Shown here: one piece after another, positions 40,002 to 53,878 of the stretch
How positions within the stretch are numbered: the stretch's first letter is position 1
Layout: each line of letters starts with the position of its first letter
NCBI GenBank assembly: GCA_963693085.1
Contig: OY856409.1
Coordinates: 659,910,591 to 659,974,590 of the forward strand
Length of the DNA: 64,000 nucleotides
Direction: 5' to 3'
DNA from: Alisma plantago-aquatica
Taxonomy: Eukaryota; Streptophyta; Magnoliopsida; Alismatales; Alismataceae
Notes under the pieces: generated by a model
The model's database searches: none
The model's input: the letters and a program-made list of their open reading frames with translations, nothing else
Told to the model about the DNA's origin: nothing
Translations under genes and position numbers: made by a program

Positions 40002-43000
40002 AAGACAACCTCGTTTTGGAGAAGAAGGTCTCCTAGAACTCCATCTAGCCCTACCTAGGGTTTCTAAGGTCATCTTCTAGGGAATTCAACCAAGGCAAGT
40101 TGTTTTCTTCCTTTCTTCTCCATTTCTCTTGCTCTTCTCCTTCCTTAGACCTTCCTCCAGGTCATAACCTTGCTTTTCCATGGTGAAAGTGGCTCTAGAA
40201 CTCAAAAATATATCCTTCTTGTTTCTTTTTCTAAGATTTTGCTTGTTTGTGGAGAGAAGTACCTATTTGGCCAAGTTTAGATCTGAATCCAAGGTTTTCT
40301 TGCCCCATTTGCTTGATATTCTTTCTGTTTGGGATCTGATCTACTCTATAGAGACGAGTTATATAACATTCTTCACTTATATTGCTTACTAGAAGCTTTT
40401 TAGTTCATGTTTATGCTTTAATGTGATGATCTAAGCATAAAGAAACCATGCTTGTTTAGAATTTCACATTTTTGTGGTGTTCCCTATTTTGTTCCAGTTC
40501 TATATGAACTTGTAAACATGTGTATGATCTTTCTAATGTGTAACATGATCTGGGATAGGTTGATAGCATCAACCTATCGTGCTAAGCACAAAATAGTTGA
40601 TGATTCAAATTAGGGTTTTCAAGCTATTTCCTTCCCTATCACACCACCGATGGTCATACCATTCAATAACCAATGGTGTTGCTATCTTGGCAACTGATGT
40701 TCATGATCAAGGGTGTCAAATTTATGGTGACAACCTATGGTCACCCCCTTAGGTCAGGTTTTGGCTCGATTAGACATTTAATTATCATCTACTAAGTATT
40801 CTAATGATGTTATCAATCGATGATGACATTAGCTTAATATTTGATGGTGTTAACTGAATGTATTACTGATCTAACAACCAATGGTGACCTAATGATCACA
40901 ATTAATGGTGGATCATGTCATCATCATATATTATTAGTTAAGAATGTAATTGTAGATTTGACTAAACCTTAAACTAATGGTTCCTTGGTTTAATTGATTT
41001 AATGGTTAGACCTATACTTCAATTGATAACCTTGAACAATGAACCTGATCCAATGAATAGTATTGGATGCTTCCACATCCAATAGATTAGAATAAATCAC
41101 ATGGTATTATATGTGGGTCCTAGTGATGATAATTCATGGTCCAATGCCATTAATTTTTAGTCTTACCTTTGTCATCTTATAGTTATATTTGATAAATCAC
41201 TATAATAAGTGGATGTGTAACTCCCATGTCATCTAGCTTGTTATACCTACCCTTAATGTAATTATATGATGTTGATTGGTTATAATCAGACCTCTTGAAT
41301 GATTAATGTGATAATGAATTATACTATTCTTGTGTTGAAACCACAATGTAGTACTATTTGAATATCATATTGCCTTACCATGTTAGTATCTATGGACACA
41401 TATGTGCTAATGATCTTTTGAGCCTTGTTTAAGGCATGGAATGATGATGATAACCTTACTATGAATAATGTGATGGTCTTAATGACCTTTGGGCATGTTT
41501 GAAGCCATGATTGAGGTGAAATCCTCTTCATGTTTCAATAAGGGTTAAAACCCTAGAACTTGTGATAAGATATTGGTATTTTGTAAAAGTATGAAGATAA
41601 GTGTGGTCCATTAATTTGTAATGAATGATAGCATGTGGTAATGTGATTAAGATTTATATCTAAAATGTTTTATATCTTTTGAAGTTGTTATACATATACT
41701 CTTGTTAGAAAAGAATTAGGGTTTTAATGTCCATTTGTATGATTTAACCTTAATTCACCCAATTGGAATAACTAATTAAGTGAAACTCTAATCATGTAGT
41801 TCCATGTACCATAGATCTATCTGAGTGTCAGAAATTTCCAGATAATAAAATGAGTATTCCTAAGGGATACTTGGAGGGCATACTGATGAGTATGTGGGGT
41901 GCTTGTCATCCTAAATTCAAGTGTTACGGAGGATGACAGTGGTCATACCTAGCCATCAGTTTGAGAACGGATGTGGTTGTGTCTCGGTGATTATATATAT
42001 ATATATATATATGATGATGATGAGATTGGAGGATAACTGTGGTTGTACCTTGGATGGTAGGGTATGCGTACCCACCTCCTTTCACTAGTGTCGTGACCTA
42101 TACCAAGGACGGACTAGGTTATTGTAGCTTGACCTTATATGTCGTTGTGGCGGACCCGTACTGACTAGGGGCAGAGAAGATCTTAGGAGTCCGACTCTTC
42201 CTAGATCTTGTATGGAACTAATTTCAACTTAGTAGTGGTCAGCTGGGATTTGAGTGGTATTTCTCAAATCCCTCAGGGCAATGTAATAAAAGAAGTGATA
42301 CCAATCGTGTAGTATAACTGCTAGGGTTTAATATGTATCACATTGGTTGATTAACCCTTGTCTTGTCTTTACACTACATAGTTCTTACATGATGCAAACT
42401 TATGAAAATTGTACGATTCTACTTGATGTTACAACTTATTTGCTTAACTACTTAGTATGCTTAAAATGTTTAATCTATTCATATTGCTTATTCAATACCC
42501 TAACTGCTCAATGTATTTACTATTAATTAATATGATATAATAAATATATGTTGGAGAGAGTTATATCTCTCGCTGGGACTGGGTCTCACCTGTGGGTCAC
42601 CACATTTTTTTAGGTGGTCGCGGGCAACGATGTCGAGGTCGTGTTGTGGAAGAGAACCAACCTGGTGATCGATAGATTCAGAAGGTTGGTTAGTTGTAGA
42701 TATTAGTAGTAGAGTCCTAGTGTCATCCCTGTACTCTCAGGTCTAGGTATGAGATGTGTTTTCTAGATGATATACTTGTATCGACATGGGATTTTGGTAG
42801 TATGCCAATGTTTATAAATATATGGCATGTACATGTGAAATATATTTTGTATGTAGGATGTGATTGAGGTCTTTGGACCCATATATAAATACTTGTTACA
42901 ATATATGAGAATGGAATGATGGACCTTTTGTTAATGTTCTAGAGTTTAATTACATTGTTGGAATTGGTTTTAATTATCCCGCATTTTTTACTATGTGATT

Positions 43001-43062
43001 AATTAGTAGTTGATTGTGTTTTGTATTTTGAGTAATCTCATTTAGTGTGACGAGGTGTCACA

Positions 43063-44345
43063 CTATAATGGTATTTATATTAAATAATGTTTAAAAGAGC
43101 AAGTTTTGTGTGAATGACATCCCTATATATCACAACTTACTAGATATAGAATGGAAAAGGAATTATGAGTTTACTAGAAGTAAGGATGATTGATTTGGGG
43201 AAATATATCAAAAAGAGAGAGATTAAAGGAACTATCGAGATCCCAAATTATAATTGTTTCCTGAAAAGATTAATGACCAGTTATCCAATGTGTACCATAA
43301 AGTTATGTGCATTCCTTAATGACTTTTTGGTTGGAAAATCCGAATCCTAGTAATATTGTGGTAGTATCTTTTTGTGAATTTTGGTTTTACTAAAATACGA
43401 GCCAAGAATTTTCATATAAGGAAAAGTAAGAGAAAATAAAGTGGAAGTGTTTAATTACTTCTAAAAGTGATGCTTTACCAACTATATACAAACTTGGAAA
43501 CTAATCTGCTGAACCACACACCTAGTTCTATAAAAAGGATGGAATACCCCATTGCCTTGAGGGGATATACATACTTCCATCCTCATCCTAACTATGTGTT
43601 ATTCATCCATGCCGCTCTAAGGTTTTTGAATGGAGAATCCTCCCCAGCTGTGGGTTCAGATGATACAAACTTGGCTGCGACAACAATAGTCCATAACTAG
43701 ACATTAGGACTCTACCGTCATCATTGAGTTTCACCCACACCACTGATATCCTTCCCTGGACCCCCATACCAAGCCCTAAATTGTCCTTCTTGCACATGAA
43801 GGAAATTGGTAGGCTGCCTCCAAGTTTGGCCAGAGTCACGATGAGAATCATGTTGCCAACAACACTAGCCGGCAGTCTCATACCCTAAGCGCCCCTCCTT
43901 TTGAGACCTTGACCATTGAGTGGATGGGCCAAGCACCTCCATGGGTCCAAGGTGTAGAGGAGGTAGCTAGAGGAATAGTCGTTGCAACTAAAATAGATGG
44001 TGACATGGAGATGCACTACCCACAGGGCTGGGAGTTCAGTTGTTGGTGAAGGAGGGAGGAGGAATGAGGAGGTGGTGCTTGCACCTTGAAGGTAGGGATG
44101 ACAATTGGTAGCTTTGTAGAGAGAGGAGGTAGGTGGACGGAGACAACACTATGCGACATGTCCTTACACATGAGAATAGGGCATGGAGTCACGCTACGCA
44201 AGGTTGGAGGTGATCACGGGTCAAAAGACAATATAAACCCCATACGGGATGGGGGCTTATCTACCGAGGTAAGGGCAAATCAGTGCTTTTGTTATGTTAC
44301 ACAACCGCACTAGAGCACATTACTGAAGTGGATGTGGACCATTGG
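43063..44345 (+). repeat. 3' LTR of element Y, second fragment
   Basis: Homologous to about 6085-7365 of the 5' LTR, starting again immediately after S and ending at ATTGG (44341-44345), the left target-site copy of Z. No gene is seen; short frames differ between the two LTR copies. Confidence 0.88.
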
Positions 44346-47300
44346 TGTTACACCCCGATCTCACAATTTCCTCAAATCATGAGATTAGGGCGTAAGATAG
44401 GATTTATATTTAACACAAAGAACACCCTTAACTTTTTCTTTTCTTTTAAACTCTTGTTTCATCGCATTGAACCACATAACATCTTAACAAGGAATCTGAA
44501 CATTTCTTCTACTAATCAGACTTTAATAGAAAAGATACATGTATAAACATTCATAATGTCTCTCACTCATTATGCATATGAAACTAGCTAATTAGCATAC
44601 CTATCAAAGAGGAACAACATTACACATCGTATTTACAACTCTCTCTCTTATCTCTTACTGAGGACCTAGAGTGACAAGGACCGACTGACTCAACTAATCT
44701 CATACTTGACTCCTGTGGCAGATCTACTCTGACGCTCTGATCATCTTCAAGTCCACGTGATTAACCCTAAAATGTTTGAGTAGAGGGGTGAGCCTACTCG
44801 CTCAGTGAATGAGTACTTCAAGGAAATAGACTAATGCACTAATGTGATTACAGATATAATTTTGAGTAAACGATATAAAATTTAACATAAATGCAGAACT
44901 AAGCAAGGCAGTTCTAATAACATAACAGATTTGCAGAATATAATCACATTTCCATGCAATAGCACATAATTTGAACAGATAATCAGATATAAAGAAATAG
45001 CACACAAGTTTGAATACTTTAATTTACTGTGATCCTATATGATTACATACTTATTTTATTATTATGCCCTAAATATATGCAGTGTACTCTGCATATAAAG
45101 ATCCGCAACAAGTCCATGCTACGGTCCCACCGTACAAGACTTAGCGACACACCCGGGAAATGCTAAGTCTGACTGCTGTCCTGGTCTGCTACATGACTCT
45201 CAGGCTCACACGGCCTCACTGCACTCTCAAAAGAGTGTACTCTAGACTCCTCCTTTAACCTGAGCACATAGGCGGAGAGTCTCACAGGGTTACCTTCACG
45301 ACACAAGCACAAATGGTGTTAGATAACCGTGTTTTCTTTTCTTTTCCCAGTGCCACCGTGACACACGCACAGATTATTGTTGAACATTGTTTTTCTGCCC
45401 TCGTGCCACCGTGACACACGCACGGATTATTGTTGAACACGAGTCACCGACCATCTAGACACATGCTAGGTAGGTCGTTTCACCCCAAGGTGCAGACCTC
45501 ACGAGGGGTTCTACGGTGTTAGGGCACCTAAGTCTATTAATTAGTTAACATATAAATATCATAGCTCATGTATTCAACATATACCATGTCTCAGTAACAT
45601 CCCTTTCTAGGGCATGTCATATCTCATTACCTGCAATTTACGAGATATGTATTGAAAATAAGAAGCCCTGCAGTATGTAGATATCAACTCAGAGAGAACA
45701 AGCATATAAAATTAAATGCACTAGAAACATACAATTCAACAGTTAAGTATCACCACATCTCATATCGAGACCTTTCATGTCACCATAACATGATTCATTG
45801 AACACCCCATCCTTAGGGTTTCATTCGCCATATTCATTCATCACATGCCAACACCCTACTCTTAGGGTTTCATTTGCCTCATTCACTTGTCACATGGCTC
45901 TTATCATGATCTCATAAGATATAAGCATTCACTAAATAAAGACTGTTTCCAACAAATCTTATATAATCAATATAGATATGAAATCATGGAAACTTAACTA
46001 AATTTAGATTTTCCATATCATTTACCGAGATATCATTTATCAAGAATAAAATTCAATTAAGATAACCCATGAGATACATCCTAACCAATTATAGGATTAC
46101 TAGTCCTTTTCAATAAGGTTGAAACACTAGTGATGTCTCAATTAGGTTAAACCCTAATTACATCATTTGATATAAATCTGAAAAGCATTCTCACTAAGAA
46201 GTGTTGTATACGTATCTGATATGAATCTACCATCAAAAAGTCATTCAAACAAAGAAGGAATCTGTATCATATCAATTTACAATAACTTAAATCAAACGGA
46301 CATTTCAGGTTTTAGAATTCACATGCTAAGCATTTAGGGATTTGGATGTTATAATCAAATTCGTGCATTAGAATGTTTGAAGGAAGAACCCACTCACCCT
46401 AAGGTGTGAAAACACCTCACAACTGCAGCTCAACTCAGGGAATCTCGAATTCCTATCAAATCCCTAGCAAATCTCCCAATTCTTCTTCCATTTAACTCGG
46501 GAACCTTGAAAATGAGGGATTATGAAGAAAGGGTGAGAAAAGAGGGAATTTCGACATCATCTTGGATCAAATCAGAGCATGGACGGAATCTTGACATGAG
46601 AGAGAAGATCCACCATAAAAGTCTATGCAAAGGATCCAAACTTACTTGATTTCACCACTCTTGGGACCGCAGAACCCTAATTCAGCAATTCCCCCACTTT
46701 CTCCACTCAAGCCCTAACTCCCCCTCTCTCTCTAGATTTTCGTTTCTCTGGAGTGAATGACGAAGAATGAGAGCTGCTTGTGTGTGTGGTTGCTCATATA
46801 AGTCAATTGAGCTGCTTGGGTCAATTGCATAGTGACCCAACACTTAACTTTAATTATATTGGCTGAATATTCAGTTATACAAAAGTTACTATAATTCGTT
46901 TATTTCAGAGATCAAACATTCTCCAACAATTATGGGAATTTAGCACGTTGTTTATAATTGATCTATAAAGCTTCAGTTAAAATTTGAGATCATTTGTAGT
47001 TACTAATAAATAATTAAAAATAGAACAGTGCACTGCTATGTTGCAGTCAGCAATATATTCGGCCGAGTTTGTCCTGCACAAACTCGACCGACACCCTTAC
47101 TGTAGGGATTCAAAAGTCATCCAAAATTTATTCCAATTTAAAAGAGTGTCTAAAACTGTGTTTTTCAAGCACAGTTAAAATTTGAGATCAATTGGATATA
47201 CCAATAAAAAGATAAAATTCAATTACCGCACTGCTGTATAATTCTGGAAATGTGATCGGCCGAGTTTGAAACTCGACCGATAAACAGGTCAGAACATTCT

Positions 47301-47653
47301 TAAAAAATTCTGATATTTACCAATATTGTTCAAATTTTATATATCCAAATCATATCCAAATTTGAAGTAAATCAGAATTACACATAAAATACTAAAAATC
47401 ATTTAGTGAGACATTCTACTTATCAAATTCTGTATTCATGTATCATCAAAACCCTATTTGGGCCGATTAGGGTTTATGCTTCTCAAACCCTAATTCTCAA
47501 GACAAAAGAACATTTAGACTTCTTATCATAGTTAAAACATCCTAATTGTATTATCGTCATTAATTAGATTTCAAGAATGATTATTCCAATTAATCTTTGC
47601 AATTGTCTAGGTAAACCTTAGTTTACCAATTAAGCTCAGATGGGGTCGTAACA
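44346..47653 (-). repeat. Left (3') LTR of element Z
   Basis: The plus-strand edges are TGTTACACCCCGATC and GGGGTCGTAACA. Two inverted-motif units (CGGCCGAGTTTG...CAAACTCGACCG at about 47057-47095, and a second at about 47259-47285) lie in the U3 side, upstream of a TATA-like TTATATGAG on the minus strand near 46795. A short duplicated unit with CCACCGTGACACACGCAC is at about 45350-45425. Confidence 0.95.
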
Positions 47654-47654
47654 A

Positions 47655-47669
47655 CTCTTCCCCCCTTAG
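47655..47669 (-). promoter_or_regulatory. Polypurine tract of element Z
   Basis: The minus strand reads CTAAGGGGGGAAGAG, one base from the 3' LTR, and is preceded by the Tekay-like terminal coding relic at about 47670-47690. Confidence 0.9.
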
Positions 47670-50555
47670 AATGTTTCGTCCTCGAAACATAAACCTACAA
47701 GAAAGATACATTCAAGGTTATTCTAAGCTTCTAAAGACTTCCATGTCATTATATTCTTGTATTACATACCTGAATGTAGTTTTCAACATTAGATCTTTTA
47801 ATTCTTCACTAAATCACAACATATCTCAAATAGTTCTCAATGATATCAAGCAAATTCTTTATTCCACAGTCAAACATAGATTGCAAAGATAAACCACCAC
47901 ACTTTCACTGCGCAACTCTGATACTCTGATACAACTATCTCAACTTATGCTGCTCAGAGAGTTCTATTGTTCTGTATCACCTTTAAGTGATAAAAGCAAG
48001 TTCACCATACTGTTTTAAACTTTAATACAGTGCTATTCAATAGCAAAACAATCTTGAATTAAAAGACTAGATTCAACAACAAATTGCACAATACTACTCT
48101 TGGCATCCCCATTGGGTCATGGATGCATGAGGTGAAGCATTACCACCTCATTAGGGTTACTTGTCCAAACAATCTAATTATCATCCCTTTCTATTAATAT
48201 GAGTGAATAAGTATGACTACCTTGTTCAGGGTATCTCTCCATGTGTTCTGACATCATTCAAACCGTATCACCATATCACAAATACACAATACTAGGATGC
48301 ATATCAGGTATGAATTACTACAACTATCATACACCTTTAATTTAACATATAGCTTGCACAAATACACTGAAATCATATGTAGAACCAACTTCATACCTTA
48401 ATATGCCTTCAACAAATCATACATGTAAAAACAAATTCACATATTACACAAAGCTAGTGTTTTCTCATATCTCTCTGCTCATTCATTACTTCTTTACTTT
48501 TTGCTACCTATCCTTTTCATATGATTATATACAATAAACATCATTAGCATAGAATCATTTAAGATAGGAATAGATTATTCATCATTCTTGCTATCACACA
48601 AGAATTTATTTCTTATCGCACTTCATCATACTACATGTCACTATTACATTCACTAGATGACCCCACCAAGGTAGTTATGCACCATATATGATTCATTTTC
48701 TCTTATCATTTCATTCCCATCTTGCTCTCATTAAGGGATATATGAAAGAGAAGATGATTTTAAGACTTGGAATTCTTGTATTCAAACATTCCCTTAATAC
48801 ATTCTCGTTTGCAAATTTACTTAGTTATCAACAGAGATATTTAATTAATTAGCACTTGCCTGAATCTCACAACCTCTTTATTTTATAATTTCTCCATCAT
48901 ATTTCAAACCCTTTCTTATGTTCCATAGTCCTCTTACCATATACTACTCTTTAATCCGTCATCTTTAATTCTAAATTTTTTTCTCTTATGACCATGTTGC
49001 TTATTCATATGTATGGTCATGTATACCATGTTGCACATATTTCCTCCTTTATCATTATACTATTGTGAAGTTAACGTTCTAAATTAATAGCCCTTCTATT
49101 AGTTTTTTTCCTCATGTTGAATACATTACATATTCTTCATTTTTAAATCAAGTGGATCATGTATGGGTCAAACATAGTTTCTCTTTCAATCAAGTTTTTC
49201 TCTTCTGAATACAGTCCACCTTTGTATGACTTATTCATTCGTTAAACTACACCTATGTTCTTCACTTAGGAATTAGTTTGTTGTTCTAGTCTTATGAATT
49301 ATATGATCATATGATCCTCTTTACTTTTATGGACCTATTGAATTCTCAACCCTATTCTCTACTTAGCCTTTACTTTAGAGTTCATAAAAGCATTATACTC
49401 TATTATATGATTCATTCTTCATGATTGATTCTTGTTATCTTGAACCATACATACATACATTTCACATATCTTTTCTATATTTCATATGTATAGTTCATGC
49501 AAAATTAACCAATAAACTGATTATGAGCTTCATATCATGTTCTATTATTCCCAATTAAGGGTTTCACATTTGAGACCCCAAAGTTAAACCTCAGATATCA
49601 GTTTCAACTAATTCTTAGTTGTTATGATCTTGCTCATATGTTTCAACATCTTACTGTATGTACATTCTTACTCTGATGTGGGTCTAATTATTCAAATTCT
49701 ATTCTTATTATGCTATTGATAGGATTCATTAGATCCTAGTAACGCATCCTGCCAACCGGACCAGGTCAAACCTGAAGTCCTGAAGCCAAGAACTACAAAG
49801 GATTACATTCTTCCTGAACTGCCACTCACAGCTCAGAAACTCGGCCGATTGGTCAGAAACTCGGCCGATCCGCTTGAAACTCGGCCGATCAACTTGTCGT
49901 TTGATTTCCTGAAAAAGGAAACTCGGCCGAATTACATACAACTCGGCCGATCAGTTTGCTGTTCGATTTCCTATTAAGGAAACTCGGCCGAATCACATAC
50001 AACTCGGCCGAATCGCGTACAGACTGAAAACCTAAACAGACCTGCTGATGTCAATTTCACTCGAATCAGCGGGCAAAACTATAGAAACAAAAGCTCATTC
50101 AAAGGTCAATTCTAGTCTACTTGTTACAAAGAGTGAAATCAATAAATGCTACAATTGCATAGTGTACAACAGATATTAAAGACCCATATTTCAAAGTATT
50201 GAATATTTCAATTCAAACATATAAGAGCATTTCTATACATTTCCAACAAAAACAACATTATGAAATGTAAGTTCTATCTCCTTTTACATTTATGCTCTTA
50301 ATTCTTATTTCTTTTCTTGTTTTCTAACCCTAACATTTCTAGGGTTCCTCTCTAGCCCATTCTTCCACTGTATACCTGGCCAGGGTATACGTGAGAGAAT
50401 AGACAGAGTAGCTTGTACTGGTTGATCCAAGTACTCAGATATCGGGCCAGGATATCCAAATACTCAAATCCCCAAAGCTAACATCAAACATCTCCTATCT
50501 GCCACACATAGGACTCTAACTTACTAACTTAATGGTCCTTGACAACTCATCCTAA
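47670..50555 (-). other. Non-coding interior of element Z with a CTCGGCCGA motif cluster
   Basis: No gag or pol can be found in either strand; the longest frames are about 70 codons and have no recognisable features. Seven copies of ACTCGGCCGA lie at 49838-50012. Within them a unit of about 61 bases, with GATTTCCT...AGGAAACTCGGCCGA and ACATACAACTCGG, is present twice in tandem. The rest is AT-rich and without visible structure. Confidence 0.8.
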
Positions 50556-50567
50556 GCTCTGATACCA
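50556..50567 (-). promoter_or_regulatory. Primer-binding site of element Z
   Basis: The minus strand reads TGGTATCAGAGC, three bases inside the right LTR. It is a perfect initiator tRNA-Met match, so the element keeps this replication signal despite lacking proteins. Confidence 0.94.
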
Positions 50568-50570
50568 AGC

Positions 50571-53500
50571 TGTTACACCCCGATCTCACAATTTCCTCAA
50601 ATCATGAGATTAGGGCGTAAGATAGGATTTATATTTAACACAAAGAACACCCTTAACTTTTTCTTTTCTTTTAAACTCTTGTTTCATCGCATTGAACCAC
50701 ATAACATCTTAACAAGGAATCTGAACATTTCTTCTACTAATCAGACTTTAATAGAAAAGATACATGTATAAACATTCATAATGTCTCTCACTCATTATGC
50801 ATATGAAACTAGCTAATTAGCATACCTATCAAAGAGGAACAACATTACACATCGTATTTACAACTCTCTCTCTTATCTCTTACTGAGGACCTAGAGTGAC
50901 AAGGACCGACTGACTCAACTAATCTCATACTTGACTCCTGTGGCAGATCTACTCTGACGCTCTGATCATCTTCAAGTCCACGCGATTAACCCTAAAATGT
51001 TTGAGTAGAGGGGTGAGCCTACTCGCTCAGTGAATGAGTACTTCAAGGAAACAGACTAATGCACTAATGAGATTACAGATATAATTTTGAGTAAATGATA
51101 TAAAATTTAACATAAATGCAGAACTAAGCAAGGCAGTTCTAATAACATAACAAATTTGCATAATATAATCACATTTCCATGCAATAGCACATAATTTGAA
51201 CAGATAATCAGATATAAAGAAATAGCACACATGTTTGAATACTTTAATTTACTGTGATCCTATATGATTACATACTTATTTTATTATTATGCCCTAAATA
51301 TATGCAGTGTACTCTGCATATAAAGATCCGCAACAAGTCCATGCTACGGTCCCACCGTACAAGACTTAGCGACACACCCGGGAAATGCTAAGTCTGACTG
51401 CTGTCCTGGTCTGCTACAGGACTCTCAGGCTCACACGGCCTCACTGCACTCTCAAAAGAGTGTACTCTAGACTCCTCCTTTAACCTGAGCACACAGGCGG
51501 AGAGTCTCACAGGGTTACCTTCGCGACACAAGCACGAATGGTGTTAGATAACCGTGTTTTCTTTTCTTTTCCCAGTGCCACCGTGACACACGCACGGATT
51601 ATTGTTGAACACTGTTTTTCTGCCCTCGTGCCACCGTGACACACGCACGGATTATTGTTGAACACGAGTCACCAACCATCTAGACACACGCTAGGTAGGT
51701 CGTTTCACCCCAAGGTGCAGACCTCACGAGGGGTTCTACGGTGTTAGGGCACCTAAGTCTATTAATTAGTTAACATATAAATATCATAGCTCATGTATTC
51801 AACATATACCATGTCTCAGTAACATCCCTTTCTAGGGCATGTCATATCTCATTACCTGCAATTTACGAGATATGTATTGAAAATAAGAAGCCCTGCAGTA
51901 TGTAGATATCAACTCAGAGAGAACAAGCATATAAAATTAAATGCACTAGAAATATACAATTCAACAGTTAAGTATCACCACATCTCATATCGAGACCTTT
52001 CATGTCACCATAACATGATTCATTGAACACCCCATCCTTAGGGTTTCATTCGCCATATTCATTCATCACATGCCAACACCCTACTCTTAGGGTTGCATTT
52101 GCCTCATTCACTTGTCACATGGCTCTTATCATGATCTCATAAGATATAAGCATTCACTAAATAAAGACTGTTTCCAACAAATCTTATATAATCAATATAG
52201 ATATGAAATCATGGAAACTTAACTAAATTTAGATTTTCCATATCATTTACCGAGATATCATTTATCAAGAATAAAATTCAATTAAGATAACCCATGAGAT
52301 ACATCCTAACCAATTATAGGATTACTAGTCCTTTTCAATAAGGTTGAAACACTAGTGATGTCTCAATTAGGTTAAACCCTAATTACATCATTTGATATAA
52401 ATCTGAAAAGCATTCTCACTAAGAAGTGTTGTATACGTATCTGATATGAATCTACCATCAAAAAGTCATTCAAACAAAGAAGGAATCTGTATCATATCAA
52501 TTTACAATAACTTAAATCAAACGGACATTTCAGGTTTTAGAATTCACATGCTAAGCATTTAGGGATTTGGATGTTATAATCAAATTCGTGCATTAGAATG
52601 TTTGAAGGAAGAACCCACTCACCCTAAGGTGTGAAAACACCTCACAACTGCAGCTCAACTCAGGGAATCTCGAATTCCTATCAAATCCCTAGCAAATCTC
52701 CCAATTCTTCTTCCATTTAACTCGGGAACCTTGAAAATGAGGGATTATGAAGAAAGGGTGAGAAAAGAGGGAATTTCGACATCATCTTGGATCAAATCAG
52801 AGCATGGACGGAATCTTGACATGAGAGAGAAGATCCACCATAAAAGTCTATGCAAAGGATCCAAACTTACTTGATTTCACCACTCTTGGGACCGCAGAAC
52901 CCTAATTCAACAATTCCCCCACTTTCTCCACTCAAGCCCTAACTCTCCCTCTCTCTCTAGATTTTCGTTTCTCTGGAGTGAATGACGAAGAATGAGAGCT
53001 TCTTGTGTGTGTGGTTGCTCATATAAGTCAATTGAGCTGCTTGGGTCAATTGCATAGTGACCCAACACTTAACTTTAATTATATTGGCTGAATATTCAGT
53101 TATACAAAAGTTACTATAATTCGTTTATTTCGGAGATCAAACATTCTCCAACAATTATGGGAATTTATAAAGTTGTTTATAATTGATCTATAAAGCTTCA
53201 GTTAAAATTTGAGATCATTTTTAGTTACTAATAAATAATTAAAAATAGAACAGTGCACTGCTATGTTGCAGTTAGCAATATATTCGGCCGAGTTTGTCCT
53301 GCACAAACTCGACCGACACCCTTACTGTAGGGATTCAAAAGTCATCCAAAAATTATGCCAATTTAAAAGAGTGTCTAAAACTGTGTTTTTCAAGCACGTT
53401 TAAAATTTGAGATCAATTGGATATACCAATAAAAAGATAAAATTCAGTTACCGCACTGCTGTATAATTCTGGAAATGTGATCGGCCGAGTTTGAAACTCG

Positions 53501-53878
53501 ACCTATAAACAGGTCAGAACATTCTTCAAAAATTCTGATATTTACCAATATTGTTCAAATTTTATATATCCAAATCATATCCAAATTTTAAGTAAATCAG
53601 AGTTACACATAAAATACTAAAAATTATTTAGTGAGACATTCTACTTATCAAATTCTGTATTCATGTATCATCAAAACCCTATTTGGGCCGATTAGGGTTT
53701 ATGCTTCTCAAACCCTAATTCTCAAGACAAAAGAACATTTAGACTTCTTATCATATTTAAAACATCCTAATTGTATTATCGTCATTAATTAGATTTCAAG
53801 AATGATTATTCCAATTAATCTTTGCAATTGTCTAGGTAAACCCTAGTTTACCAATTAAGCTCAGATGGGGTCGTAACA
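50571..53878 (-). repeat. Right (5') LTR of element Z
   Basis: Same length and edges as the left copy. Inverted-motif units lie at about 53283-53321 and 53482-53512; one arm of the second has a substitution not present in the left LTR. It ends at GTAACA before the duplicated ATTGG. Confidence 0.95.

Larger units (their letters stand above)
30752..43062 (+). mobile_element. Solo LTR S, Tekay-related, split by the copia element
   Basis: The outer edges are TGTAAGGCCCC at 30752 and GGTGTCACA at 43062, with flanks GTATA (30747-30751) and CTATA (43063-43067), four of five matching. The flanking Y sequence resumes exactly as in the intact 5' LTR. Without the copia element it is about 3.7 kb (30752-31414 plus 40007-43062) and contains no pol, PBS or internal LTR edge, hence a solo LTR left by recombination. 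The stretch 42570-42750, with CTGTACTCTCAGGT and GGTGGTCG, is homologous to the Tekay LTR (inverted, 15821-16020). A (TA)n run lies at 41992-42012. The short frame 40180-40392 has no support as a gene. Confidence 0.8.
44346..53878 (-). mobile_element. Element Z: young non-autonomous LTR retrotransposon (LARD type)
   Basis: Two LTRs of exactly 3308 bases each, a perfect 5-bp duplication ATTGG (44341-44345 and 53879-53883), a PBS and a strong polypurine tract. The interior is 2917 bases with no gag, pol or other recognisable protein, so it must borrow proteins from another element. By eye the LTRs differ at roughly 1% of sites, making it one of the youngest insertions here. Next to the polypurine tract the minus strand reads TTTCGAGGACGAAACATTC, like the last codons of Tekay polyproteins, which suggests derivation from that clade. 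It splits the 3' LTR of Y. Confidence 0.94.

Noticed and set aside
40180..40392. 70-codon frame in solo LTR S
   Set aside because: It lies in LTR sequence, has no family features and no supporting context.
49838..50012. CRISPR-like array of evenly repeated units
   Set aside because: Spacing is uneven, units are 10 bases, and the setting is a plant retrotransposon.
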